Positions 1-13,502 of a DNA stretch of 64,000 nt are shown piece by piece. The stretch spans positions 1,178,001 through 1,242,000 of the forward strand of contig JAJQJQ010000037.1 of assembly GCA_028622995.1 (NCBI GenBank). The letters run 5' to 3'. A model generated the notes under the pieces. That model did no database searches. It had not been told where the DNA came from and was given only the letters and a program-made list of their open reading frames with translations. Every line of letters starts with the position of its first letter. The first letter of the stretch is position 1. This DNA comes from Panagrolaimus kolymaensis. Its lineage: Eukaryota > Nematoda > Chromadorea > Rhabditida > Panagrolaimidae. The position numbers and the translations under genes are program-made.

Positions 1-3000
1 CGTTCCTATTTTTTCTTTATTTTTCATTTTTTTTTTGCAAAAAAAGATCTACTTTTTTTAAAGCCTCTTATTCCTAGACGCTTTACATTTTAAAGATTTT
101 TTAAACCATTTTTCACTTAAAAATTTGCAGCGTTTTTTGCATTTGCAACAAAAAAAAGTGGGTTAAATATTTCTCATCATCACTATTTTTTTTTCTGCTC
201 TATATGAACTTTTTTTGCTGTAAAACCTGCCATGAGAAAAATTATATGTTCCAAACATCGTTGACTACATTTTTTAGTTTAAATTTATCAAAAACATTTT
301 TCATTTTCTATGATGTTTTGTGAAAAAAAATATAATTTTCAACTCACATGATTCTCAGCATTCTCAAACCATATCATCAGATTCTAAATTTTAAAAACAT
401 TGTTTTTGCAAAAAAATGGTTTAGAAAAAAATACTTTCATTTTTTCTATTAATCCAATCTTTTTATTTTTTCGAGTAATGGAGTTTCTGTATTTTTAAGC
501 CCACTTATTTTAATTGGATTTCAATGTTTCTGCTTTTGTCGTAAAATGTGACGCTAGTCGTCTATCTAGTATGCTAGCAATTTTTTTATTGGTACTAAAG
601 TAAAAATGTATTTTTTTCTGGGAGGCTGTGTCATTTTTTTTTGTTTTGAAAGGCAATATGGCGGTATTGGCTATTATCAGATATTACAAAATGATGCTTT
701 GAAATTATCGAGGATTCTTTTTTCCATCCGTAAATTTCAAAGCTTTTATTCTGCTTTTCTGATTTTTTAAAGATTTTTCCATTTTATTTTCATATAAGTT
801 TTGGAGCTTCTAAAACTTTATTATTCTCTGACGTATTACATCATCATGTCCATTATGACAATGGCATTCACTTCCAAAAAAATAACTAACAAAATCTTTT
901 GAAGAAAAAAACTTTTTTTTTGAAACTTATTTTTACACAAAAAAGTTTTGAATTGAAAATGTATGAAACCTTTTGTTATTTGATTAATTAAGAATTCCAG
1001 GGTTTTGAATTTCGACAATAGAATTCATTAACAACAAAAGCCATGGAGAAGGGTATAGAGTTGGCGGAGGTATTGTTTCAAAAAAAAAAAGTGTTTCTAA
1101 AGTTTTAAATATGGCATCATTCTTTTTCCTCCTTCAACTTTTGTTGATTTTTTCGGTCTTTGGAAAAATTTATTAATTTATTGTTGCTTTTTTCCGGTTG
1201 TTTTTGTTTTTCTTTCGCAACAACCAATGAACGCTTTTAATTTGATTGAGCTGTCCACTAAAAATTTTTTTGCATATTTTTTCTTCTTTGATCTCTCTTT
1301 ATTTTTGAAATTAATGGTGATCAATGGTCATTTAATTTAATTCATTTTCGCTCCTTTCCTTGCTTTTTTTATTTTTGGATTTTTATTACTTTAGCTTTTT
1401 TTAAATTTTATTATAGTTGTATTTGATCATGGTTGCTTACCAAAATGACATAATTTTTATTTATTTATTTTTTGCAAAAAAAATTTAGCTATTTTTTAAA
1501 CGTCCACATTTAATTTACTAACCCCGTGTTTAATTTATTTGCAAAAACATTTTGGTAAATTCTACGCCTGCAGTTCCTTTCTAAATTTAGTTACTGCCTG
1601 ACGAAAATTAAAAAAAAATGTATATTGTTGCCAACTATAATAGAATAATTGCCAGTTAACGCGTTTATAATTAATTTACTTTTTGACACGAAATTTGCTA
1701 AAGCCCTTTTTTTAGTTGCTAATATATAAATTAAGCATTTTTATACTTTCTTTTTCTGAGAAAACTTTAAATTCTAAGAAATCTTTTATTTTTGGATATT
1801 TTTTAAATGAATGAAAATAACTACCGTATATGTATTACTGATTTTCTAAAATTCATTTGCAAACATAATCAAGTTTTATTTTATATTGCATAAATGGCTT
1901 CTTTTTTTTTTTGCTTCCACCTTACGTCGTCGCATTTTTTGTTATAATATTAAAACTTTATTTCAATTTTTTCATTTAATGGCAAAAAATAATGGCGTGT
2001 TTAAAATGCATTTAGCCATTTAGGATAATATTTTTTCTTGCATGTTAATGATGAAATTTTTTTATAAAAAAAGGCGGAATGAATGTAAAATCTTTGTGAT
2101 TTTATTTTTTTGCCCCAAAATAAAAACGCTATCTTTTAAATAATAAAAAATGGTCGAATGTGTCATTAAATGGAAATTTGAGAGAGAATCCGATTGGTTG
2201 TTTGTCAAAGCTTTTCTTGGAATAATGAAATTACTTTTTTTTAACCCTCGATAGTTAATTAAACTTTTTTTCATTGAAAACATTAATATCCTTCATTTTT
2301 TAATTTTTTTTTTGTGACAGCTTATAAACATCGCCAGATGTTTCATCTCAAAACTTTTTCTTCAAAATTTGATAGACAGATTTAAAAAAAATTATGTATA
2401 TTTCATTTTTTGATAAATGTAAAATCTGTTATTTTTCATTTTTCTTTTTCTTCAGAAAGTGTTTACTATAATGTTTTCCACTTTTATTTTGCACGATACA
2501 TAGAATTTTTCTTTATTCTTTCTATTATTAGAATTTTTTTATGGATGGCGCTTATCCATCAAAGTATCACATGCAAGTGCAAAAACCATAATTATGGCTG
2601 CCCGAATAAAAAACAGGAAAACAATTTCGTTTTTTTTGAGATCGTTGGAAAATTTAAATTTTAACAACCACCAAAAAAGAGGTTTTAATATTTTTGGTTG
2701 TTTGTTTTTTATGGCACCTGTAATTTCCTTAGATTTAAGCTTTGGCCTTTGAAATGAATAAAGGTGTGTACTGAGAAAGGTGCCAAAAAAAAAGAAATAT
2801 AAAAGTGATTTATGGCTGGGCAATAGATAATCGAGCTATTGAGACGGAGGTTAGATGTCGAAGAAAAAGCTGGCACCTGGTTATTTACAGAATGAAGCAA
2901 TATTGAGAGATTACTATTTTTTCTAAAAAAAATATAGCCCCGTGGTTTCCTTAAAATATAAACATTTATTTTTCTTAACCGCGCTTTTATTTGGTTGGCA

Positions 3001-5436
3001 CCGTATACGATCCAGAAATGCTGTAAAGTTTTTTTAGTTTAGTTTTTTTAGCTCAGAAAATGGTCAATTTTTCGAAGGCTTTTTTATTTTGAGAAATCCC
3101 AATTTTATTAAATAATTTTTTTTATAATATACTGTATTGAAAATAAGAGTTGTAAAAAAATTTATTTTTCAAAATTACTTTAAATATTTTAGTTATTTTT
3201 TACGTTTTAACCTAATTTTTCCCACCATTTGTCTAAAAACAGAAACTAGAGTGGTCAACAACAAAAACAAAAACAGTTGCTCTTTAATCTTTTTTATTCT
3301 CATCGCAAATCCAATTTTGCAGCCAAATAAAAAAAATATTTAGCACACACCTGTTTGATTGACAGCTTTTAAATGGCCCTCGAGAGGCTGTCATCGAGTG
3401 TCATTTATTTTTTTCTTTGAAAAGCCATTTCTTCTCTCCTCTAAAAAACTGACCATTTGATGGCAAACAAAAACCTTTTTTCCAACAAAAAAAGAAAATT
3501 GCTTTGGATTTGTCTTTTTTCTTTGAACCAAATGTTTTCCAAAAATCTTTAAAAAAAAGCTATCTTATTTCATTTTTTAAGTAGAACACTGCAATCTGGC
3601 ACTCAGAGACAAAAAAAGAAGCTGTGAGTTGTTCCAAATAAAAGCAAACATCTGTCTAAAAAAAATAGCTTTATTAGAATTCCTTTTTTTAGCTTTCCGC
3701 TATTTTCTAAATTTTATTATACTTTTTTTTCTCGAGGGTTGTCAAAATTAAAATAAAAAATTTTAAGGATTTTTTCTATGTTTTTTTGGAACATGTTTCT
3801 AGTATAGCTAGAAACTCGAGAACCCTTTCATAGACTTATTTTTAATTCAGGCTTACTCAGAAATTGAGGATAAAGTCTAGAATAAGCAGCATGTGTTAAT
3901 CCTTTATGGGATTAAACTTGGATTAAGTTGGAGACATTCTTTGACGTAGACTTCATAAAAAAGTTTAAAAAAGTTCAAAACTCATTAAAAAAATTTGTTT
4001 CAGTCTGAAATTAATCCTTTGGCTTTGATGATACCGCGAAAAAAAGAATTTTAGTGAGAGACTTTATTCTTATTAAATTTTTTTGGCCTTTCTTATTTTA
4101 ACTGTCACATTAAAAAATTTCTATAAAAGGCTCTAATTTGGTATTCCTACATTACAAATCACGTCATATCCGCATTATTTTTCTTGGTATTCTTCTTTTC
4201 TTCCTTAGATGCTAAAATAATTCTTTTGAATATTCATAAAATTTAACAATGTAGAGTTATTATTTGCTTCCTTAAATATTCCCTATCTTTGACCTTGGTT
4301 CTTTCTTTTGCAGGTGTTATAGTTGAAAGCTAATTATAATTTATTTTTATTTTTGATGTTTTGGTGTATTTTGTTACTTTTTCTATCTCTCTGTCTTTAT
4401 TTCCTCCTTCTTATTTTGAAATAATAATACAACAAATACTTTTGGGAATTATGAATTATTTATATTTCAGGCAGGCGGAGGTATAAAATAAAATATTAAC
4501 TTAAGCTCAAGGCCATGATTTGCTTGTTTGTGTTTATTTGCTCATTAATGAAAGTGAAATTTTTAAGACACATCCAAAAGCTATAAAGATGCAACAGATA
4601 GATTCCCAAAAAGGTGTATTTTTGTTTATTTTTTCCAAATTTTTTCGACACTCAAGGTGAAAATTGAAAAAATTTAATTATTTTCCATCTGGACACAAAC
4701 TAAAAAAATACTGTATTACAAAAATAATCAAAATTTAACATTCTTGTTTCTTCCCCCTGATTTTCTATTTATATCTTCACCTGCAGCTATTTTTTTTAAT
4801 AATCTCTCGTGCTCGACTTTTTAATGGAACAACCTCTTAAAAATATAATTTTGTGTATATATTTTCAGAACGACCATTTCTCTTTAAAAAGAAGCACTTT
4901 TGTTTTTGACATGTTTGTTCCATCCAAATTCTTAAAACCTATTTACTTCTTTTTTTCACTTCCACTTTTTTTTCTTAGGAATACATAGCCTTGAACTCTC
5001 GTTCGACGACGACAGTAAAGTTTAAATTGAAATTGTATATTAGCTTTATTTATCAGTTTTTTTTCCGCGCCTCTTTCTTCCTTTTTTTCATTTCCTTTTC
5101 AAAAAAAAAAGAGTTTCAAATAAATAAGGTTTGACAGATTCGCCAGCTTTTCAACTTATTTTACTCTTCTTACTTTTATTCGTGTTTTCCCTTTTTTTTT
5201 CCAATCCATGTCATTTGACACATTTTTCTTTCTATCCTCCATATATTTTATTTTTTTCTTCTCTTTCAAGTATCGCTTTTTTTCATTTTGTTTTTTTGGA
5301 GGAAATAGCAATTTTCTATTTCGGATACATAAATGCCACAATTTTTTACGTGTTTTATTGTGTTTTCAACCTTCGAATACAAAAGAATGGGTGTTACATC
5401 ACCGACCAATTTTAATAAAATAATATTCTTTTCCAG
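1..5436. other. Gene-free AT-rich stretch
   Basis: No open frame here looks like a coding exon: all are short, low in complexity and without conserved residues or coherent splice partners. The sequence is dominated by T runs on the + strand. It ends at an acceptor-like TTTTCCAG at 5429-5436, just before the next gene, so part of it could be a 5' untranslated intron or promoter of that gene. I see no RNA gene or mobile element that I can defend. Confidence 0.5.
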
Positions 5437-5506
5437 GAACCTTTAAAAAAAATTTAAAAATTTTTTTGAGATACTATAAAAGCAAGCGACAACGACGACA
5501 ACAATC

Positions 5507-8500
5507 ATGGCATCGGCAGGTACCATAACAATGCAAACTTTTTTAACTGCAAGTTCCCATGACGAACCTATGCATACTAATAGGCTTCGATATAATGATA
5601 AAAAGATGTGTGATGAATTAGAAATTAAAGGTTTGCTACCTAATAGCGAACATCGACGATCCATGACTAATTCACTTTTGCATTCCCCCGTTGGACAAGC
5701 TTTTGGATTTTCATTGGGTGGTAAGTCATTTTTAAATCTAATTTTTTTTAAATATTTGGTTATGAAAACTGTATATTAATTTTTTGACTTCGCTAAGCAG
5801 GTGTTTTTTTGAGAATTGAGAGCGAACAAATTTAACAAATTTTTACCTTAAATATTTTTTGATTATTTTGAATTTAAAAAACGCTTAAAAAATATGATTT
5901 TTTTTCACAAAAAATTTAGACGCTAACATTAAATTAAATTCTAAAAAATTTAAGTGAATTGTTTTAAGTTTCTCTCGTCCTGTTTTGCCATTCTTTTTTT
6001 CTTGAATGAATCATGCAAAAGTCTTTTTGTTAAAAAAAAAAGTGATCAAGAATATTTTAATTCAAAAATAACCCATTCAAACTTCCGTTTTTAAAGGCTA
6101 TAAAAAAATATCATTTTTTCCTGAGCCATAAAGCCATTTTTCTACATTTTGCGCCAACTAAAATAATTCACGGCTCAATAAACAATTTCTTTTTTTATCG
6201 AAAAACACCAACCAAAAAGGTGAAAAGCCAAAAATCTTGGTTCTTCGATGCTTTGTTACTTTATTTCTTTCTTTAATACTTTACAAAGTCATTTATAGTT
6301 GGTGCTAGGATGGTGGATTACTATTATTTTTACCTTGACTTTCCCAACCAATCATGCTTTTAATACTCCCTTTGGGATTTCGTGGACTTAGACGCTTCTA
6401 TCTATCTACTCTCCACTTCCGCTTCGTTAAAATTAGTAGAGTAGTAAAAAAATAGTAAAAAAAATGAGGAGGATATTTGAAGAAGAAAAAATTGGCAAAA
6501 ACAAGACATTGCATTTTTAGCATTCTTTTAGGCTGATGGAATTTTTTTGGTTATTTTTTTTAACAACGGAAAAAAATTCTTCTTGTTTTTATGCTTGAAA
6601 AAAAATTGGGATCTTTGAAAACAAAAGAGATGCCTATTTGCCGCTGGTCAGCCAATTGCTTGCTGGCAGAAGCGTTCCTAGAAATCTTGCCTGTTTTGCA
6701 ACTAAATAAAAAAAAGGCAAAACAAAGAAATTTGTCGTTAAACTTTTTTTTGCACCTTTTTTGCTAAGAGGAAGCAAAGTGTCCATCATCAGGTGACAGC
6801 CGCTGCATTTTAGCATTCATTCTTTTGAAGCCAAAAAAATGACATACATCAAAAGTTTTTTCTTCCCATTTTCCAAAAAAAACTTTCAAGCTTTTTTTCA
6901 AGCTTGAAAAGGTGCCTGTAAAAACATTTTTTTCTTTTCTTTGTGGTTAAAAACTTTTTTTCTTATGTCCTTTCAAAAAAAATTAGAAAGTGGTCAGTTT
7001 TTTCATTGAAGCAAGCAAAATTGCCAAAATTCCTTTTTCCTCCATTTTTTCTTTGTATTTTAGCTCCGAAGTAGCAAATTTTTATGTTGCGGGAAAGTAA
7101 ACAAATTTTTTTTGTTATGTTGGGCATTTGTTAGTATAATAGTTTCAATTGCATTACATTTTTCTATAGGACCTATCCCATATCCATGAAGAGGAAAAAA
7201 TGATAATTTTGTTTCTTGAACTTTTTTCCTCCCAAAGAAATTATTTTTTTCTTGTTTTTGCTAACGACAATCAGAAGGAGGTTAACATAGCGGAAAAATA
7301 ATTCAGTTTTGGTATTTGTTGCTTTTGTCTTTGTTGCACGTGAGCTAAGTTTTCAAGCAGCGTTACCTTTTTTGTTTGAATTTTTGGGTTTGCAATTCTT
7401 GGGAAAGTCAAACAAACAAAAAAATGGTTCAAAAAATTGCAAAAATATTTAATATTTGTTTTCTCAAACTGAAGGTCTCACGAAGAAAATTAAATATATC
7501 TCGTGACAATACCCTTTTCTCTTGCTTTTTATAAATTTAATTTTCTGAATTTTCTTTAAACTAGAATTTCTCTTTTCGGTTAATTTTTAAATTTAAAAAT
7601 TTAAATATTTTAAAGTTAATTTTTCTTTTATTTTCAGAACCATCTCCAAGCACTTCAGCTAAATCTCAAATCATCCAACGCCCCGTAGCTGTTAATGGTT
7701 GTTCCACTGGAGTTACTTCAAATGGAATAATCCCTGAATTACATAAGCGATTAGAAGCTCGAGGAAAACGCAGCACCACCGTCGTCGTCATGAATTCCGA
7801 TGATGATGGACGAGGGAGTAGTTGCTCCGATCGAGTTGCAGATAATGAAGTTAGTGAAACTTTAAAATCATCTGAAAGTGGAGATCGCGAACATCATCCA
7901 CGAAATAAAGCCATTTTGGTTCCAACTAAATGGCAAGTATTATATTTTGTTGCGCATACTAAAGCTTTGGTTATTAAACGAACAGGATGCGAGCTTCAAG
8001 TAAGATTTTTATCTTTAAATAAATTTCGTCATGGGACTATTAATAATTTTTTTTAGGTAACTGACACAGCAGGATTTCCGTTATTTGATATTTTTCAAAA
8101 ATCTCATTGCTTCCGGTCAACGTGGATTTTGGAATCATATGGTCGTCAAATTTTAGTTATTTCTGATGTATCTAAAACTTTCGCGTCAAAACGTAATGAA
8201 CCTCAAAGGTTTACAGTTATTAATTCTGAAAATGAAACTATGGGATATTTTGCGACAGGTAAACTTTTGGATTTCTGATTTCATTTTATAAATAAAAAAT
8301 TTGTTTCTTAATTTTGTAATTTTTGAGACTCAAAAAGAAAAAAAATGAATTTAACAAACTTTGCATATTTTGCAAGAATATTAATTTTGCATATTCTAAA
8401 TTAATTTTTTGACCTCGTTTCTTAAAGTTTTTCCATTATTTTTAGGCGACCCATTCATTATTCAAAATTCTGAACAAGCCGTCGTAGCTCGATACAATTC

Positions 8501-8717
8501 ATTCAACACCAGCGAACCTCGACTTCGAAATTGGCAATGCATTATCGATGGAACAGGCCAAGAAATTTGCATGCTTGACCATCGTAAACCCAATGTTTAT
8601 ATCGTTAAATTTTCTGGTCAACTTGGCTTTTCTCTTAAACTTATGGTTTTAGCAGCTGCAGTTCAAATTGCTGCTTCACCAAACATGCAAACAAAATCTT
8701 GCTGTACAATTATATAA
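5507..8717 (+). CDS. Scramblase/LURP-one-like protein with CaaX tail
   Basis: Four exons join in phase: 5507-5720, 7638-7999, 8057-8258 and 8446-8717, giving 349 residues. Residues about 1-155 are polar and Ser/Asp-rich with no recognised domain. Residues about 165-340 look like the beta-barrel plus final hydrophobic helix of the scramblase/LURP-one (Tubby C-terminal-like) superfamily: FPLFDIFQKSHCF and similar strands are followed by a single helix, LGFSLKLMVLAAAVQIAA. The protein ends CCTII, so its last four residues CTII form a CaaX prenylation box; with that final residue, geranylgeranylation would be expected. This would anchor the protein to the cytosolic face of a membrane. An acceptor TTTTCCAG ends at 5436, about 70 bp before the ATG, suggesting a 5' UTR intron or trans-splice site. 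Intron 1 is about 1.9 kb, far longer than the others, and could carry regulatory sequence. The exon chain is strong; the family call is by eye and moderate. Confidence 0.75.
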
Positions 8718-8990
8718 TTTAAAAATATTTTATGTTAGTTTTTTTATAACGCATTTAATTATTTACACACGCATTTTTTTCTTCTCATATTTATGCATAA
8801 CCGGTGTTAATAAAAATTTATTTGGTGTTTATTAGAAAGAAAATAAAAATGACAAGCATCGATCGTTCAAAGGAAAAGATAAAAATTCAAAAATGTCTAT
8901 ATTTTTTAAATTCTTTTTTGTCATATTTATTCAATAAAGCAAAAGAAAAAAATGTGATTTGTTCCTATTCTTATTTTCTATGAATTAAAG
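8718..8990. other. 3' flank of the scramblase-like gene
   Basis: AT-rich sequence with AATAAA-like hexamers (for example near 8810 and 8933) that could serve as polyadenylation signals for the upstream gene. Nothing else is recognisable. Confidence 0.4.
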
Positions 8991-9076
8991 CCTTAGCATG
9001 TTTGGCGCAGCGGTTAAGCGCGTTAAACTTGTGCACCGTCGATTGAAGGTTCGCAGACAAATGATGACCACTAAGC
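8991..9076 (+). pseudogene. tRNA-like relic (possible tRNA-derived SINE head)
   Basis: The stretch has an A-box-like TGGCGCAGCGGTTAAGCG and a B-box-like GGTTCGCAGAC at roughly tRNA spacing. The pair CTTAG (5') and CTAAG (3') could close a degenerate acceptor stem. The anticodon and T arms do not fold cleanly, so a working tRNA is unlikely. It is either a decayed tRNA-Leu/Ser-like gene or the head of a tRNA-derived SINE; no poly-A or simple-repeat tail decides between them. Confidence 0.4.
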
Positions 9077-9223
9077 TCCAATGTTGATTTTATGTGATAG
9101 TTGATTAGTCTTTCTGAAGTCTGCAAAAAAATCTTTTTGTTATTTTTTAAATCTGATTTTTGGTTTCTAATTTTCTTGAATCACAAAACAAAATAAAAAT
9201 CAAAACATATACTTTTTAGCTCA

Positions 9224-9596
9224 CAAGGGAACGGTCAGACATGTAAGTGAGATTTCGATATTTTGTTTAGCCCAAAATATTATTTAGCATATTTTAAAAC
9301 ATATCCCAAAATCTTAGCGGCGAATGGAAAGATGGTCAAAAGTTACAAGTCCTCAAAGTTTCAAATGATCAACAGGGAAACCCTATTGGACCTTTTTGAC
9401 TCACAGGGTTTCCCCGTAGGACCTTTTTGACTCATAGGGTTTCACAGTTGATCATTTGAAACTTTGAGGACTTGTAACTTTTGACCATCTTTCCATTCGC
9501 CGCTAAGATTTTGGGATATGTTTTAAAATATGCTAAATAATATTTTGGGCTAAACAAAATATCGAAATCTCACTTACATGTCTGACCGTTCCCTTG
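9224..9596. mobile_element. Palindromic MITE (373 bp foldback)
   Basis: Almost the whole element is one inverted repeat: the left arm from CAAGGGAACGGTCAGACATG at 9224 runs to about 9395, and its complement runs from about 9430 to CCCTTG at 9596. The centre carries a short repeated segment (GACCTTTTTGACTCA twice). The ends are flanked by TCA at 9221-9223 and 9597-9599, consistent with a 3-bp target duplication. There is no coding capacity. The arms are nearly identical, so the copy is young or was copied by a foldback mechanism. The superfamily is unassigned; 3-bp duplications are typical of PIF/Harbinger-like elements, but TCA is not their usual target. Confidence 0.75.
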
Positions 9597-9599
9597 TCA

Positions 9600-12520
9600 G
9601 TATTTTAAAATTTGTTATTCGAATTTTTTTCTTAGCTTCTTTTGTGGTAGCATTTTTTATCTTATATTTTTTTACGTTTTGGATTAACTTTTAATTTATC
9701 TTTAATACACCTTTTTGTATGTAGGTTTTAATGTCGGTTTTTATATTTTTAAAGAATTATATTTGTCGGTTTATCGTCTCTGTGTATTACAGTTTAGCAT
9801 CATCAAATGCTTTCTATTTTTATTTTTTTTCCTTCTCCACTTTCAAAGCCCTTCAATCTTGATATATACAGAACTTGAAAATGACGATGATTACCAAAAC
9901 AAAAATTCTAAAAAATAAAAATAAATACATACAAAAACAAAAAATAACGTCAAAACCATTTTTATCTATCATCAATTTTATCTTTACCCATCCATTGCTC
10001 TCTCAAAATTCAAAATCAATATCACAAAAAAGTGGAAAAATGAAAAGGTTATGGGGCAGAAAAAAAGAAAAAAGAGACCTAACACGATCAAAACAGAGAA
10101 GAAAAAAAATCAGTTTCTTTCTATTTTTTTCTCTTCCGTTGGTTGATTCTTTTTTTTACAATTTCGTGGACACAAAAAAATTGCGCATTTGATCCTTCGT
10201 TTCTTTCATTTCACTTTCTTGGCTTTGTTTGAAAACTTTGAAGAAGGAAAAATTGGGGTTCAATTGCAATTGCTTTTCTGTGTGTGTTCCTTGGCTTGAG
10301 CTAACTCGAGCGAGCTCGAGTCGCTTTACTTGTGTGTGTTTCACGTTTTTTAACTTTTATTTATTTTTTTTCATTGCCTCTTGTTACTTTTCAATTTTTT
10401 TTGTGGTTATTTTTCTTCTTCTGTGAAAACGAAAAAAAAACTCAAATCAATCGATTTTTTGAAGAAAAAAAGACTTTTCATTTTAACACACAACAATAGA
10501 ATGGTGGGACTAAATGATGATAGAAAAAGGAGAAAATAAAAAAATCAAAACTTGATTTTTACCATTCTTTTTCTTTTTGATTTCTAAATTAAAAAAATAA
10601 TTAGTTAGAGAGATTTACTTACGCTTGTTAAAATATTGTACAACGCCCTTATTTATTTTTTTTATTTTTTGTTTTAAATTTTTTTACCCGCAATAGTTAT
10701 TTATTTTGGAACTTTCATTAAATAAACGCTTACCCATGAAAATTCATAGGTGTTTCAAATATCAAAAAAAAATCGCTGTGAGTTTAAAATTATTTATCTC
10801 CATAGTATTATTTATGTTTCCATGTAGCGAAACATAGCCTAACAAACGCAGGGTTTGTAATTTGTAATCTTTCTTTGTTTATTAGCCGAATTTTTAAAGA
10901 AAAAAAAATGGATTAAATTTCATCTTTTTTTCTCAAGCTTTTCATAAACTTTTTTTGTATTTACTACTAGATTGTAACATGATCTTGAGTTTTTATATTT
11001 AGGTTTTTTCCTTTCTTTTATTAACTGATTTTACATAGCGAGAAAAAAAATGATGTCAGAAACAAAACTGTCATGAAACCTGTCTATTTTTACAATTATG
11101 AAAAAAAATATGGTATAATGATATCAGTTTATAATTTTTTTTCGTGATTGTTAGCTTCTAAAATTTGGACTTTACAATATAATATGTCTGTTTTCTTGGG
11201 ATTTTTTAGACTCCATTACCTATAACGATGTTTATCGAATTTTCTTTAATTTTTCGATAATTTTTTTGTTTCCATAAACCTGTTTTGACTCCGTTTTCTT
11301 CTTTTTGATAAATTTACTGTTTACCTTTCCTTTTTATTTTGCAATTCTGTAACCACCAAAAACATCATTTCTAATGACGTGATTTTTTAAAACAAGATTC
11401 ACTCATTTTTTTGTAGTTTAATTAAGATTAAAAATAAAAAAATCGAGGTATTAATTTTTTTAATGCAAATTCTTCTTTTTTTGCATCATTTTTTTCCTTC
11501 GCTTTTTCATAAAAAAAGTTTTAATCCATTAAAAAAAAGGGAAAAATGGAAACTTTTTAGGAAAATAAAAATATATTTTTTATTAAGAATACATAAGATA
11601 TTATTATTTATAACAAAATTTATGCGCATATATTTTTTATTTTCCACGTTGTATTATAGCTTGAATGTATGCAGTTGCTTGCTTGCATGCTATTTTAATA
11701 TTTACATTTTTTAAAGAATAAAAAAACTTTGAAATGTTTCAATTTTCTTTTTTCACCTGATTTTTTCTTTGGAGAGCTTCTGTGCCTTCCCTTTGGCGCT
11801 TTGGAAGTGGCTGGCCTATAGCAAAGCAACTACCAATGTTTTGAAATACTTTGTCGATTGGAGTCATCAAAAAATATTAAAAGAAAAAAAGGAAGGAAAG
11901 GATAATTATTTAAATTTAAAAATATCCTTTAATCCATTTATTCTTTGATGAGTACACAATAATACAGTATGATGGCGAGACGAGCTCAGCGTTTTAAAAA
12001 TCGTTAACTATACAAAACATTTATTTATTTATTTTTTAAATTAGAAAAAGTTTAAGAATTTTGAGTTCGACATACTATTCTACTTTTTTGACAATATTTA
12101 AAGTTAATGACAAAAGAAGTTTGTAAAAAATTTGAATATTTTAATTTTTTTTCAAGACATTTTTTTGATTTTCGTCATTTTTATTACAAATTTCTTATTG
12201 ACTCCCAGAATTCTGTAGACAATCTGCTGAGAAAATTCCGATATACTTTGAATGCTTCACTTCATTTTTAATCGTGTCAGTCATAAATCCATTTTATAAG
12301 TGCAAAAAAGCAAAAGTATGAAAGAACAAATTCCATAATTTATTTTTTCTTATATAAGCTTTAAAGTCGTGGCTCTAATAGGGCACTTTAAACTAATAAT
12401 AATATTATTTTCTTTTACAAGAATTCTAACATGTATTACAGAGGATTTATGGGACATTTTTAAATGATTATCTCATGATAATCTTATATAGTAAAGCGGA
12501 AAGACAATTATTATTGTGAC
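9600..12520. other. Non-coding AT-rich stretch
   Basis: No supported gene. Open frames at 9715-10192 and 11463-11714 are low complexity and lack splice or start context. A GC-containing near-palindrome, CTCGAGCGAGCTCGAG, lies at about 10304-10319. Nothing else stands out. Confidence 0.4.
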
Positions 12521-13175
12521 CAATAGCAATTTCATAAAAGTATAAGCTTGTTTGAAGATTAAAAAGATTTTTTCCTGGCAAATTTTTTTGTCCAAAATTT
12601 TGGTGTTTAATGCTATAAGAAAGCTATTGTCAATAAAAGTCTATGAGAAATATTTATGGAATATAATAAAAGTCTTTTAAATTAGTCATTATCTGTCTGC
12701 CTATTTACTAAGTTTTTTGGTATGTAAATTGTTGGTTTTTTGAATTTTTAAGTTTTTGCGTTACAGAAAATAATTACAATTTGTTTTTGAAAGGAAGGTT
12801 TGCAATTATAGAAGCTTAGTGAATAATAAGATTAGTTAATTTTTGTAAAACAACTTAAATTGGATTAAAAAAGAATCGTCGCCTGTGAATAAGAATTGCT
12901 CGCATGATTATCAGTAAAGTTTTCTAACATTTTATAATTCTAAAATGGAATTAAAAAATGCTAATTATTTCCTATTTTAACAAATTATTTTTTTACTTCT
13001 TTTTTGTTTGCTGTAAAAATTTTAAAAATGTTGGCCATCAAAAAAATTAGAACTATTTTAGTTATTTAAGCTAAAGTAGGTTGAGGAAGATCCTTAATTA
13101 TGTTTATTTTTGTGTTATATAAAACCAAAAAAATTATATAAGTCTAAAATGATAAATTTTTGGACACTTTCATTA
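12521..13175. repeat. Tandem segmental duplication, copy 1
   Basis: This non-coding block, beginning near AGCAATTTCATAAAAGTATA, recurs in the same order and orientation at 13503-14550. Shared landmarks include the CATAAAAGTATAAGCTTG, AATTAGTCATTATCTGT and GAGGAAGATCCTTAATT stretches. The copies differ by many substitutions and small indels, so the duplication is old. No reading frame is conserved between them. Confidence 0.65.
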
Positions 13176-13502
13176 AGAGAAGGTCTACCAGATTTTTTTA
13201 AATTGGCGGCACACGTTTTTTCAAACCCTCTATTGTAGATACACCAAACGGTTATTTACGATGAAAAAATATGCTAATTTTCAATCTTTTGTTAAGAAAC
13301 TATACTAGATATGGAATTATGAGCTATCGAAGTTTGAGGCATGTATTAACATTAAAAATTCGGCTAAATTCACCCATGAAGTATAAAAATTTGATTTCTT
13401 TCCAATATTATCAACTCGATTGTGGGCTTTCGAATGGCATATACCATATATTTAGATATTCTATGAAAATGAGGAGAAATTTGCATATTAAAACTTCAAA
13501 TG

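Noticed and set aside
8991..9076. Working tRNA gene
   Set aside because: A- and B-box-like motifs are present, but the anticodon and T stems do not pair well and the B box is off consensus.
10304..10319. CTCGAGCGAGCTCGAG palindrome as a regulatory site
   Set aside because: Striking, but single, not near a supported gene and without a matching known site.
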